Under the pieces are notes generated by a model that was given only the letters and a program-made list of their open reading frames with translations, searched no databases and had not been told where the DNA came from. Below are positions 24,930 to 31,951 of a stretch of 39,889 bases of DNA, piece after piece. This DNA is from CAZVYN01 sp964631125 (GTDB lineage: Bacteria; Eisenbacteria; RBG-16-71-46; CAIMUX01). A program made the position numbers and the translations under genes. The stretch covers positions 1 through 39,889 of the forward strand of contig CAZVYN010000033.1 of the NCBI GenBank assembly GCA_964631125.1. Direction: 5' to 3'. Position 1 is the stretch's first letter; the number at the start of each line of letters is the position of its first letter.

Positions 24930-24991
24930 GTCGGGTGGCGCCTTGGGGGCGGCCTCGTGAGAGTCGGTGCGCGGCTACGGCGCCGCCCGAC
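24930..24991. repeat. 13-bp inverted repeat between convergent genes
   Basis: GTCGGGTGGCGCC (24930-24942) and GGCGCCGCCCGAC (24979-24991) match with one mismatch across 36 bases. The first arm follows the TPR stop immediately; the second is in the last codons of the DUF222 pseudogene. Possible long-loop terminator or a deletion scar. Confidence 0.4.
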
Positions 24992-25739
24992 GCTTGGCGA
25001 ACTTCACGCGTTCGACGCGGTCGAGCAGCGCCGTCAGCGCCCGATCCACGATCCACTCCAGGTCCCCGTCGGGAACTTGATGCCTGAGGAGATCCTGCGC
25101 ACGCCGGAGCTTCGCGTAGACGTCGGCGCTGGCGGTGAACTGGATGCGGTACCGATCGGCTGAGAGCGGGGCGACGATGATTCGTCTCGATGCGGCGCTG
25201 GGCGGCGGGGGTACGCGCGTCAGTACGTAGTTGTTCGGTTGCGAATCCTCGCCGGTCCCGGAAGGAACCCGCTCCGTCGGCCCGACAGCAGCACCGCCGT
25301 CGAGCCCCTCCGATTCGCCGGCCGCGATGCTCGGAGGTTCGCTCCGGCTATTGGACGTCCCCGCGGGGAGGTAGTCGAGGACAGCGATCCGCGCGACCGG
25401 AAGTAGTCGGATCATGTCCGCGATCGGCGGCAGCGGCCTCAACGAGGCCACGAGGTGCTCCACGTAGCGGGTGCTTCTGTGGGAGGCCTGGTCGAGGAGC
25501 TGGAGGCAATTGGCGTCGGTCAGATGCGGAGCGAGCAGCACGACCGTCGAGAGATGGATCGACCCCTCCATCAGGCGATCCAACAGAATCGGGAAGCGCC
25601 GCACGGCTCGAGCCGCCCCGATGCGACTCTACGCCGCGTGCTCGGAGAGATGGAGCACCTGGGCGCAGTACGTGAAGAGCGACGCGCACGCATGCGCGCG
25701 ATAGAGGCGACGCGCGTCGAACTTCACAAGCATCAGGAC
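24975..25739 (-). pseudogene. DUF222/HNH endonuclease gene with amber stop, both ends lost
   Basis: The upstream part reads KFDARRLYRAHACASLFTY and CAQVLHLSEHAA, then an in-frame TAG (25629-25631), then SRIGAARAVRRFPILLDRL, HLSTVVLLAPHLTDANCLQL, LSADRYRIQFTASADVYAKL, RRAQDLLRHQVPDGDLEWIV and VKFAKRRAAP followed by a stop. This is the DUF222-type N-terminal region that in intact relatives precedes a C-terminal HNH nuclease domain. The HNH domain is missing, as is the first part of the protein. The amber codon stands where related proteins, to my memory, have Tyr. Translation from GTG or ATG after the amber is possible (209 residues from 25604), but the nuclease active site would still be absent. 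Confidence 0.8.
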
Positions 25740-25889
25740 GCTGGAGACCGCGCGTCCCGCCGGCACGCATGACCACCCGCACTTTCGACACCTCGACCGA
25801 TCGAGTAGCGAAATCTGTGCCTCCACGGCGCGCGCCCACGACGAGCGCCCACAACGGGCGCCGTGGAAGGGCGCACGTGGGAACACAGA
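25740..25889. other. Unassigned joint between two gene remnants
   Basis: 150 bases between the DUF222 and SDR remnants. On the minus strand it reads as open frame with EAQISLLDRSRCRKCG, which I cannot assign. GC-rich with several short GGGCGC/GCGCCC inverted pieces. Probably deletion-junction debris. Confidence 0.3.
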
Positions 25890-26130
25890 GGGAGTCATGC
25901 ATGGGTCGGCTGGGTCTACTCCGGAGATGCCCGCGTTGTTGACCAGCACGTCCAGGCGGCCGAACTCGTTCTCGACGGATGTGAACACGCGCTGGACCTG
26001 AGCCTCGTGGGACGTGTCCATCTCCCAGAAGCGCGCGTCAGGAGGAGGCAGATTGCCTTCCCGATCGGCGCCTCCCGTCACGATCGCAACCTTGCCGCAA
26101 CGCCTTGGTGCGCAAATCGGCCTGCTCCAT
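25890..26130 (-). pseudogene. Short-chain dehydrogenase fragment
   Basis: The minus strand reads GKVAIVTGGA, then DARFWEMDTSHEAQVQRVF and EFGRLDVLVNNAGISGVD. KVAIVTGGA is the first Rossmann strand of classical SDRs and NNAG is their structural motif. Between them the glycine-rich loop and about 25 residues are missing (TGGADREGN instead of TGxxxGIG), and everything after NNAGISGVD, including the YxxxK active site, is lost. A likely frameshift near 26095 separates the first ten codons from ATG 26130. The fragment cannot be a working enzyme. Confidence 0.75.
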
Positions 26131-26231
26131 GACCGGCGTCACCTTCGGTGCTCGGCGAACCTGGGATCCTCCTCATGGCCGCCGGCGCCGCCCGCGCCCG
26201 CATCGTCGGCGGGGGCATCGTCGGCGGCCCT

Positions 26232-26249
26232 GTCGGCGATCACGCCGAC
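26232..26249. promoter_or_regulatory. Stem-loop upstream of the universal stress protein gene
   Basis: GTCGGCG (26232-26238) and CGCCGAC (26243-26249) form a perfect 7-bp stem with loop ATCA, 36 bases before the ATG. It may be a leader structure. No clear promoter boxes are seen in 26131-26285. Confidence 0.3.
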
Positions 26250-26285
26250 CGTCGTCGTGAGAGTCGTGAGAACGGAGAGTCGATC

Positions 26286-26786
26286 ATGAAACCGTTCAAC
26301 AAGATCCTGGCGCCTCTGGATTTCTCCGCGCAGTCGGCGGGGGTGATCCGGGTCGCGGCCGATCTCTCGAAGCACTACCAGGCGCCGCTGACGCTCGTGT
26401 ACGTGTATCAACCGTTCGTCTACATGCTGCCGGAAGGCGCGCTGGCCTACACCGCCACACAGCTAACCGACATGTTCGTGGAGTTCGAGCGGAATCTCGC
26501 TGCCTCGAAGCACGAGGCGGAGGCGGCCGGGGCCTATCGGGTGGAGACTCGGGTCCTCCAGGGAGCGCCGGCTTCCGAGATCATCGAGTTCGCGCGAACG
26601 TATCGCTGCGACCTGATCGTCATGGGGACCCATGGGCGGACGGGGATCAAGCATGCGCTCATCGGCTCGATCGCCGAAAAGGTGGTGCGCACCGCGCCCT
26701 GCCCGGTCCTGACCGTGCGGCCGACCGAAGAAGCGGCCCCTGTCCTTCAGGAAGCGAGCAGCGGATCGGAGAAAGTGCCGCGGTAG
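26286..26786 (+). CDS. Universal stress protein (UspA family)
   Basis: 166 residues. It opens with the UspA strand FNKILAPLDFSAQSAGVIRV and ends with the nucleotide-binding signature GTHGRTGIKHALIGS (G2XG9XGS), so it is of the ATP-binding type, followed by CPVLTVR. ATG 26286 is supported by GGAGAG six bases upstream; an in-frame start further left (26148) would add a Gly/Ala-rich stretch unlike the family. Such small cytoplasmic proteins act under energy or oxygen limitation. The gene converges on the FNR-type regulator and overlaps its end by 40 bases, a pairing that fits redox-dependent control. Confidence 0.95.
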   Translation: MKPFNKILAPLDFSAQSAGVIRVAADLSKHYQAPLTLVYVYQPFVYMLPEGALAYTATQLTDMFVEFERNLAASKHEAEAAGAYRVETRVLQGAPASEIIEFARTYRCDLIVMGTHGRTGIKHALIGSIAEKVVRTAPCPVLTVRPTEEAAPVLQEASSGSEKVPR

Positions 26787-27475
26787 CCGGCGAGGGCGAC
26801 GAGGCGATCCAAGTCGATGATCTCGATCCGGCCGCGGGCCAGACGGAGAATGTTCTTCTCCTCCAGGTCTCGCAGCAACCGCGTCGAGGTCTCTTCCGCG
26901 ATGGCGATCGTCGATGCGATCTCGGCGTGCGTGAGATACAGCGTGGGGACGACGGCGTCCCGACGAGGCTTCGTCTGCTCCAGCGAGTCGACCAGGAAAC
27001 GCGCCAGTCTGACGCCGGCCGGGTGCGGCCCGAGGTGCAGGACGGAGGTGCGCGCGCGCTGGATCTCATCCATCAGAAGGTGCGCCCAGGCGAGCGCGAA
27101 CTCGGGATCGTCCTTGACGATTCGCTCGACCTCATGCAGGGCGATGCGACAGATCGAGACCGAACCGCGCGCGGTGGCGGTCGCAAGGAGCGTGGAACCG
27201 ACCGACATCCCGATCCCGAGGGTCTCGCCGGGGCCGGCGATGCGCAAGATCTGCTCAGCGCCGTCGGCGTGCTCATGCGTGAGTTTGATCGATCCGAAGC
27301 GGATGAGGACGACATCCCCGGCGGGGTCACCTTGCTGGAAGATCGGCTGTCCGTGGTGGAAGCTGAGATTGCGGGCGACTTCGGCGAACTTCAGCACGCT
27401 CGGCGTGGGCAACTGGCAAACCGGATTGTTCGTGCGCGCCTCACAGAGCAGGCACCGCTCGGGACGCTCGACCAT
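26747..27475 (-). CDS. CRP/FNR-family regulator with four-cysteine FNR-like set
   Basis: 242 residues from ATG 27475, with AGGAG about nine bases upstream. Cys8, Cys11 and Cys20 (RCLLCEARTNNPVCQL) lie in the N-terminal region and Cys109 (SICRIALHEVE) sits where FNR has its fourth ligand. This matches the oxygen-sensing [4Fe-4S] set of FNR, although the spacing here is CX2CX8C rather than CX2CX5C. The cNMP-binding jelly roll (QQGDPAGDVVLIRFGSIKL) lacks cAMP-binding Arg/Ser features. The helix-turn-helix has EETSTRLLRDLEEKNIL, keeping Glu and Arg of the FNR ETxSR recognition pattern. It is 95 bases downstream of the aconitase gene on the same strand and convergent with the stress-protein gene. 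Confidence 0.93.
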   Translation of the reverse strand: MVERPERCLLCEARTNNPVCQLPTPSVLKFAEVARNLSFHHGQPIFQQGDPAGDVVLIRFGSIKLTHEHADGAEQILRIAGPGETLGIGMSVGSTLLATATARGSVSICRIALHEVERIVKDDPEFALAWAHLLMDEIQRARTSVLHLGPHPAGVRLARFLVDSLEQTKPRRDAVVPTLYLTHAEIASTIAIAEETSTRLLRDLEEKNILRLARGRIEIIDLDRLVALAGYRGTFSDPLLAS

Positions 27476-27570
27476 CTGGAGATCTCCTGTTTCGGCCGCG
27501 GCGCCGGCCCGACCGCGCGAACAGGAAGGATCTGGCTTTGCCGGCTTGAAGGTCAAGCTCGTCGGCGCGG

Positions 27571-29646
27571 TCAACCGCGGGAGGCGCCGACCTCTTCCGG
27601 CGCCCACGCCACGATCTCGCCCGCCAGCGCCGACGCCGCCACGGTGAGCGGGGAGGCGAGATACATCTGTCCCGGACCGCTGCGGCCGGGGAAGTTGCGA
27701 TTGATGGCGGAGATCGTGACCTGGTCCTTGTTGTACGAGACGCCCGGGCCGGCGTTGATACAGGCGCCGCAGGAAGGTTCGATCACCTGGGCGCCGGCGG
27801 CGGAAAAGGTCTCCAGGTAACCCATCCTCTCGCAATACTGCTTCACTTCTTGAGAGCCGAACTGGATCCAGAAGGTGACGCGCGGATGGACCCGACGTCC
27901 CTGCGCGAGCCCTTCGCGTAGAACCGCGGCGTACATATCCATATCTTCGCGTTTGCCGGCTGTACAAGATCCGCCGTAGGCGATCTCGACTTGTACAGTT
28001 CCGCGAGAGCGCACGAGTTCACTCATCGGAACGCCGTTGCCGGGATCTCCGGGGAGCGCGACCATCGGCTCCAGGGACGACGCGTCGATCTCCATGACAT
28101 GCTCCCACTCGGCGTCGGGGTCGCTGAAGTGGCCCGAACACAGACGCTCCGCCTCGTCCTTCGGCAGTCCGCGCACCTCGTGCAGGAAACGCGCGGTCTT
28201 CTCGTCGGGACGGATGATTCCGGTGAAGGCCCCGACTTCCGCCGCCATGTTGGTCATGGTGGCGCGCTCGTCGACTTGCAGCGCTTCGACCGCGGGGCCC
28301 GCGTACTCGATCAGCTTGCCGATGGCCGAGCCCCCCTTGACGTAGGGATGGGCCAAGATCGCCAGCATGAAGTCCTTGGCCGCCACCCCGGCCGGTCGCA
28401 CGCCGTTCACGCGAATCAGCAGGTTGCCCGGCACGCGCACCCGCACGTCCTTCGTCACCCAGGCGTTGAACATGTCGGTCGTGCCGACGCCGAAGGCGAG
28501 ACAGCCGACCGCGCCGGAGTGCGGGGTATGCGAGTCGGTGCCGATCACGAGCTGTCCGGGCAGCGCATAGTCCTGCAGGATCTTCGAGTGGCAGATCGCT
28601 TCGGAACCGCGGGCGCCCTGCGCCGATTCGGGAATTTCGCCGTGGAGGCGGATCCCCTGGGCGCGCGCAAACGACTCCTGCTTGTCCTTCAGCGCGTTCG
28701 CCGCATCGAGCAGCCCCATCTTCTTGCGCTCGGGCGTCATCACTTGATCGAGGAAGGTGAGGTGATCGCGGAAGAAGTAGATCGACGACGGGTCGGTCAC
28801 CCGGCCGTCCGCGCCCATTGCCTCTTCGAAGAATCCGGCCGCCATCGGCGTGACGTACTCGTGGCTGAACCGGATGTCAGCGCGCGCGAAACCGGCGTCG
28901 TCGGGCCGCACCGCCGCCACGCCGACCGCGCCCGACGCGAGATCGGTCACCATGTGGCGCGCGAAGATCTTCTCGGCCAGCGTCATCGGCCGCGCCGCCG
29001 TCGTGATGGCGGGCACGCTCGCCTTTCCCTGGTAGCGCGCGACGTTGAAGGAGAAGAGCCCGCCGTACTCGATGATCTGTCGCGTGATCTCATCCTCGCC
29101 CGCCGTGAACGCCGCGAGCGGGATCTCCTCGCCGCGCGCGATGCGCGAGAGCATCGTGAAGTCGGTCGTGGCCAGCACGCCGAGGTTCTGGCAGTTCTGC
29201 CGATAGATCCGCTCGATGTTCTCCGCGATGACCACACGGATGCCGGCCGCGCGCTCGGCGTAGGGCGACTGCTCGCGCGACGATCCCTTGCCGCGCCGCT
29301 TGCCGCTGACCGCGGCGACGAAGCCATGTCCGCGGATCGAACCGCGTTGGATCGGAAAACGGTCGCTGGAGCGGAGCCCGACATAGACCAACTCGCCGAG
29401 CGTTTCGTCGGCGTAGAAGCAGACCCAGCCGGGCGTGATCTCGTCGGTCGAGATGTCATCTCTCAGCTTGAACGGCAGCGCGGCGGCCCCTTCTCGCGCC
29501 ACACGGTCCCAGTCGACCTTTGGATCCTGCCCCGCGAGCTGCGCGTCGAGCACCTCGGCGTCATCGGTGAGGAACAAGACGCGCCCCTCGAAACGCAGCG
29601 TCGAGGGGAGTTTCGCGACCGCACGAGCGACCAGTGATGGGTTCAT
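27571..29646 (-). CDS. Aconitase-family hydratase with N-terminal swivel domain
   Basis: 691 residues. Residues about 55-215 are the swivel domain (RDDISTDEITPG, GSIRGHGFVAAVSGKRRGKG), which in most aconitases is C-terminal. The catalytic domains follow: IGTDSHTPHSGAVGCLAFGV, HPYVKGGSAIGKLIEYAGPA, and the cluster ligands Cys561 (YGGSCTAGKRED), Cys626 and Cys629 (EPSCGACINAGPG). Domain order 4-1-2-3 recalls AcnB without its HEAT-like domain, or a fused LeuD-LeuC. The product is a [4Fe-4S] dehydratase acting on citrate, methylcitrate, isopropylmalate or homocitrate; I cannot choose from sequence alone, though citrate/isocitrate is likeliest. The FNR-type gene follows 95 bases downstream. Confidence 0.9.
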   Translation of the reverse strand: MNPSLVARAVAKLPSTLRFEGRVLFLTDDAEVLDAQLAGQDPKVDWDRVAREGAAALPFKLRDDISTDEITPGWVCFYADETLGELVYVGLRSSDRFPIQRGSIRGHGFVAAVSGKRRGKGSSREQSPYAERAAGIRVVIAENIERIYRQNCQNLGVLATTDFTMLSRIARGEEIPLAAFTAGEDEITRQIIEYGGLFSFNVARYQGKASVPAITTAARPMTLAEKIFARHMVTDLASGAVGVAAVRPDDAGFARADIRFSHEYVTPMAAGFFEEAMGADGRVTDPSSIYFFRDHLTFLDQVMTPERKKMGLLDAANALKDKQESFARAQGIRLHGEIPESAQGARGSEAICHSKILQDYALPGQLVIGTDSHTPHSGAVGCLAFGVGTTDMFNAWVTKDVRVRVPGNLLIRVNGVRPAGVAAKDFMLAILAHPYVKGGSAIGKLIEYAGPAVEALQVDERATMTNMAAEVGAFTGIIRPDEKTARFLHEVRGLPKDEAERLCSGHFSDPDAEWEHVMEIDASSLEPMVALPGDPGNGVPMSELVRSRGTVQVEIAYGGSCTAGKREDMDMYAAVLREGLAQGRRVHPRVTFWIQFGSQEVKQYCERMGYLETFSAAGAQVIEPSCGACINAGPGVSYNKDQVTISAINRNFPGRSGPGQMYLASPLTVAASALAGEIVAWAPEEVGASRG

Positions 29647-29687
29647 TCCCGCAGCCTAACACAGCCTTTCGGCGCTCCCGGGCGCTC

Positions 29688-29787
29688 NNNNNNNNNNNNN
29701 NNNNNNNNNNNNNNNNNNNNNNNNNNNNNNNNNNNNNNNNNNNNNNNNNNNNNNNNNNNNNNNNNNNNNNNNNNNNNNNNNNNNNNN
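29688..29787. other. Assembly gap (100 N) with duplicated flanks
   Basis: Exactly 100 N. The 17 bases on the left (29671-29687) equal the 17 bases on the right (29788-29804), GGCGCTCCCGGGCGCTC. As at 3213, this is probably a join of overlapping contigs. It lies in the divergent promoter region of the aconitase and barrel-protein genes. Confidence 0.9.
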
Positions 29788-29860
29788 GGCGCTCCCGGGC
29801 GCTCGCAGGGCGCCCCGCCGCTCGCGCACTCGACCGTTGTGTCGCCGTCATCCGTCTCGG

Positions 29861-31222
29861 ATGATGCGTTCCATGAGATCTCTACCGATGCGGGCGCCGC
29901 TCCCGCTCTCCGTCCTGCTCGCGGCGATCCTCCCGCTCTCCTTGCCGTTCGTTCCGCCACTCGTCACGCCGTCCCACGGCCAGGCGGAGGAGCCGGTGAA
30001 CGAGCCGGGTGACGCGCCGTTCGACGCCGCCGCACCCGACTTCGACGCGACCGACTGGGACAGTGTCTTCACCGCGTTCGACCGCGGCATCGCGAGCGAG
30101 CAGCGGACCAAGCTCGAGCCGATCGTCGGGTTCGGCTACAGCAAGGTCGAGGGGATCCATGCGGAAGGGGGCCTCTCGTTCGGCCCGCTGGCCGGCATCC
30201 TCGAACGGATCGAGCTACGCGGGGGGTACGACTTCCAGCGTGCGAAGCCGACCGCGGCGGGACGTCTGCGCTTGGGGCCGGGCGGACCGGAGATCGAGTT
30301 GCCCGGCTCGCCTGCCAGCGTCGCGTTCGAGATCGAGGGATGGAGCGGCGCGCGCGCGACGACGCGCCACGATCCCTTCGCCAACGCCTGGCTCACGCTG
30401 CTGGGCGGCTACGACGCGCGCGGCTACGGGCTGGAGCGCTCGGGAGTTGTCTACCTGGTGGCCCGCCCGAGCGATCGCACAGGACTGAGGCTGGGCCTGC
30501 AACGACTCGAGCAATCGCCGCTCGAAGCGGTCGAGCAGAGTCATCTCTTCGGCGACGACATCTGGATGGCGACGAACATCGACGCCGATCGCTTCGTCAC
30601 GAATGGCGTGCGTCTCGAACTGCGTCGTCGCGCACCGTTCCCGAAGGGCGTCGTGGTCGAGGAGGTCTACGCCAACGCGCTGGCGGCCTACTACGGCGGC
30701 GAACTCCTCGGCGGAGAGCGCGAGTACGCGCGTTTCGAGACCCAGCTCTTCCGCCGCTTCGAACTGCAGAGTGACGACGCCTGGTCGCTCACGTTCGCCG
30801 GCGGCAGCCTGGGCGGGCGAGCGCCGCAGCAGGCGCGATTCGATCTCGGCGGCGAGGCGGGACTCTTCGCCTATCGCCCCGGGAGTTTCATCGGCGACGC
30901 TTCGTTCGCCACTCGCGTCCAGTACGAGTACCGCCGCCACCTCGATCGCAAGACGAGGGCGCCGCTTCTCCGCCGATTCGGAGTGGCGCTCGTTCCGTTC
31001 GCCGAAGTCGGAGCGGCGTGGGGCGAAGGCTTCACGTCTCCGAGCAGCTTCCGCGGTCCGCGTCCCGAGGAAATTCGCGGCAACGTCGGATTCGGCGTAC
31101 GCAAGAGCCTGGAGGCGACCGGCCGCGCTTCGCACCTGCAGGTCAACCTCGCCTGGCCGGTCGGCTACGATCGCGGGCCGCTGCGCATCACCGTGTCTGT
31201 CTCGGAGGATGGATTGGATTGA
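29861..31222 (+). CDS. Outer-membrane beta-barrel protein, Omp85/surface-antigen-like
   Basis: About 453 residues; ATGs at 29861, 29864, 29873 and 29888 compete, none with a clear ribosome-binding site. A signal peptide (PLPLSVLLAAILPLSLPFV, cleavage near SHGQA) is followed by an acidic linker and a region of alternating strands: EGGLSFGPLAGILERIELRG, NAWLTLLGGYDARGYGLE, RTGLRLGLQRLEQSP. The C-terminal half (ARFDLGGEAGLFAYRPGSF, ATRVQYEYRRHL, VGFGVRKSLEATG, LQVNLAWPVGYDRGP) has the layout of surface-antigen/BamA-type barrels, though no POTRA domain is seen. It is probably inserted in the outer membrane. The regulator gene begins 36 bases downstream, so the four genes to 34718 may form one unit. 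Confidence 0.72.
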   Translation: MMRSMRSLPMRAPLPLSVLLAAILPLSLPFVPPLVTPSHGQAEEPVNEPGDAPFDAAAPDFDATDWDSVFTAFDRGIASEQRTKLEPIVGFGYSKVEGIHAEGGLSFGPLAGILERIELRGGYDFQRAKPTAAGRLRLGPGGPEIELPGSPASVAFEIEGWSGARATTRHDPFANAWLTLLGGYDARGYGLERSGVVYLVARPSDRTGLRLGLQRLEQSPLEAVEQSHLFGDDIWMATNIDADRFVTNGVRLELRRRAPFPKGVVVEEVYANALAAYYGGELLGGEREYARFETQLFRRFELQSDDAWSLTFAGGSLGGRAPQQARFDLGGEAGLFAYRPGSFIGDASFATRVQYEYRRHLDRKTRAPLLRRFGVALVPFAEVGAAWGEGFTSPSSFRGPRPEEIRGNVGFGVRKSLEATGRASHLQVNLAWPVGYDRGPLRITVSVSEDGLD

Positions 31223-31258
31223 CGACGCGGTCGCGTCGGCCGGGAGGAATGTCTGTCC

Positions 31259-31951
31259 ATGACCCCAACGGCGCTGATCGTGGAAGACGACCCGCGGATC
31301 GCCACGTTGGTGCAGAAGAACCTCGAGGCGGCCGGCTTTGCCTGTGTGATCGCGCGCGACGGCGCGGCGGCGTTGGCGGAATGCGCGCGCCGCGCGCCGT
31401 CGATCGTGCTCCTCGATCTGATGATCCCCGAGATCGACGGCCTCGAGGTCTGCCGACGGCTCCGCAAGACGAGTGACGTTCCGATCCTCATGCTGACGGC
31501 GCGTGGGTCGGAGGCCGACAAGGTGCTCGGCTTCGAGTTGGGCGCCGATGACTACCTGACGAAGCCGTTCGCGGTCGCCGAACTGATGGCGCGCGTGCGG
31601 GCGCTCTTGCGCCGGGCCGGCCCCCGCTCCGAAGAAGCGGTGGTGGTGCGCGGCGATCTCCGAATCGACCCGGGCCGCCGCGTCGTCGAACGCGGCGACG
31701 CCACGATCGAGCTGACGACGCTCGAGTTCGATCTGCTCTACTTCCTGGCGCGCCGGCCGGGGCGCGTCTTCAGTCGCGACGAACTGCTCTCGCACGTCTG
31801 GGGCGAGGATCGCGTTGTCGACGAACGTTCGATCGACAGCCTCGTGCGACGCTTGCGCCGACGGATCGAGCCGGAATCGACGACGCCCCGGTACGTCCAG
31901 ACCGTCTGGGGGACCGGCTACCGCTTCGCCGAGCGGATGGACGGAGACTGA
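31259..31951 (+). CDS. OmpR-family response regulator
   Basis: 230 residues. The receiver domain has the acidic pair EDD (residues 9-11), phosphoacceptor Asp53 in LLDLMIPEIDG, Thr80 and Lys102 (DDYLTKPFA). The DNA-binding winged helix is of the OmpR type: LTTLEFDLLYFLARRPGRVF, SRDELLSHVWGED, RSIDSLVRRLRRRIEP and the terminal TVWGTGYRF. ATG 31259 is preceded by GGGAGGA about ten bases upstream. The histidine kinase gene begins at the base after the stop, so the two are translationally linked. The likely targets are the neighbouring lipoprotein and barrel genes. Confidence 0.97.
   Translation: MTPTALIVEDDPRIATLVQKNLEAAGFACVIARDGAAALAECARRAPSIVLLDLMIPEIDGLEVCRRLRKTSDVPILMLTARGSEADKVLGFELGADDYLTKPFAVAELMARVRALLRRAGPRSEEAVVVRGDLRIDPGRRVVERGDATIELTTLEFDLLYFLARRPGRVFSRDELLSHVWGEDRVVDERSIDSLVRRLRRRIEPESTTPRYVQTVWGTGYRFAERMDGD

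Noticed and set aside
27477..27486. GGAGATCTCC palindrome beside the FNR-type start
   Set aside because: Only ten bases, and half of it serves as the ribosome-binding region; too short to call an operator.
27545..27557. CTTGA-AGG-TCAAG dyad upstream of the FNR-type gene
   Set aside because: An FNR site needs TTGAT and ATCAA separated by four bases; here the half-sites are only three bases apart and incomplete.
27991..29637. 548-residue open frame on the plus strand
   Set aside because: Exact antisense of the aconitase-family gene, with Arg/His-rich text and no family motif.
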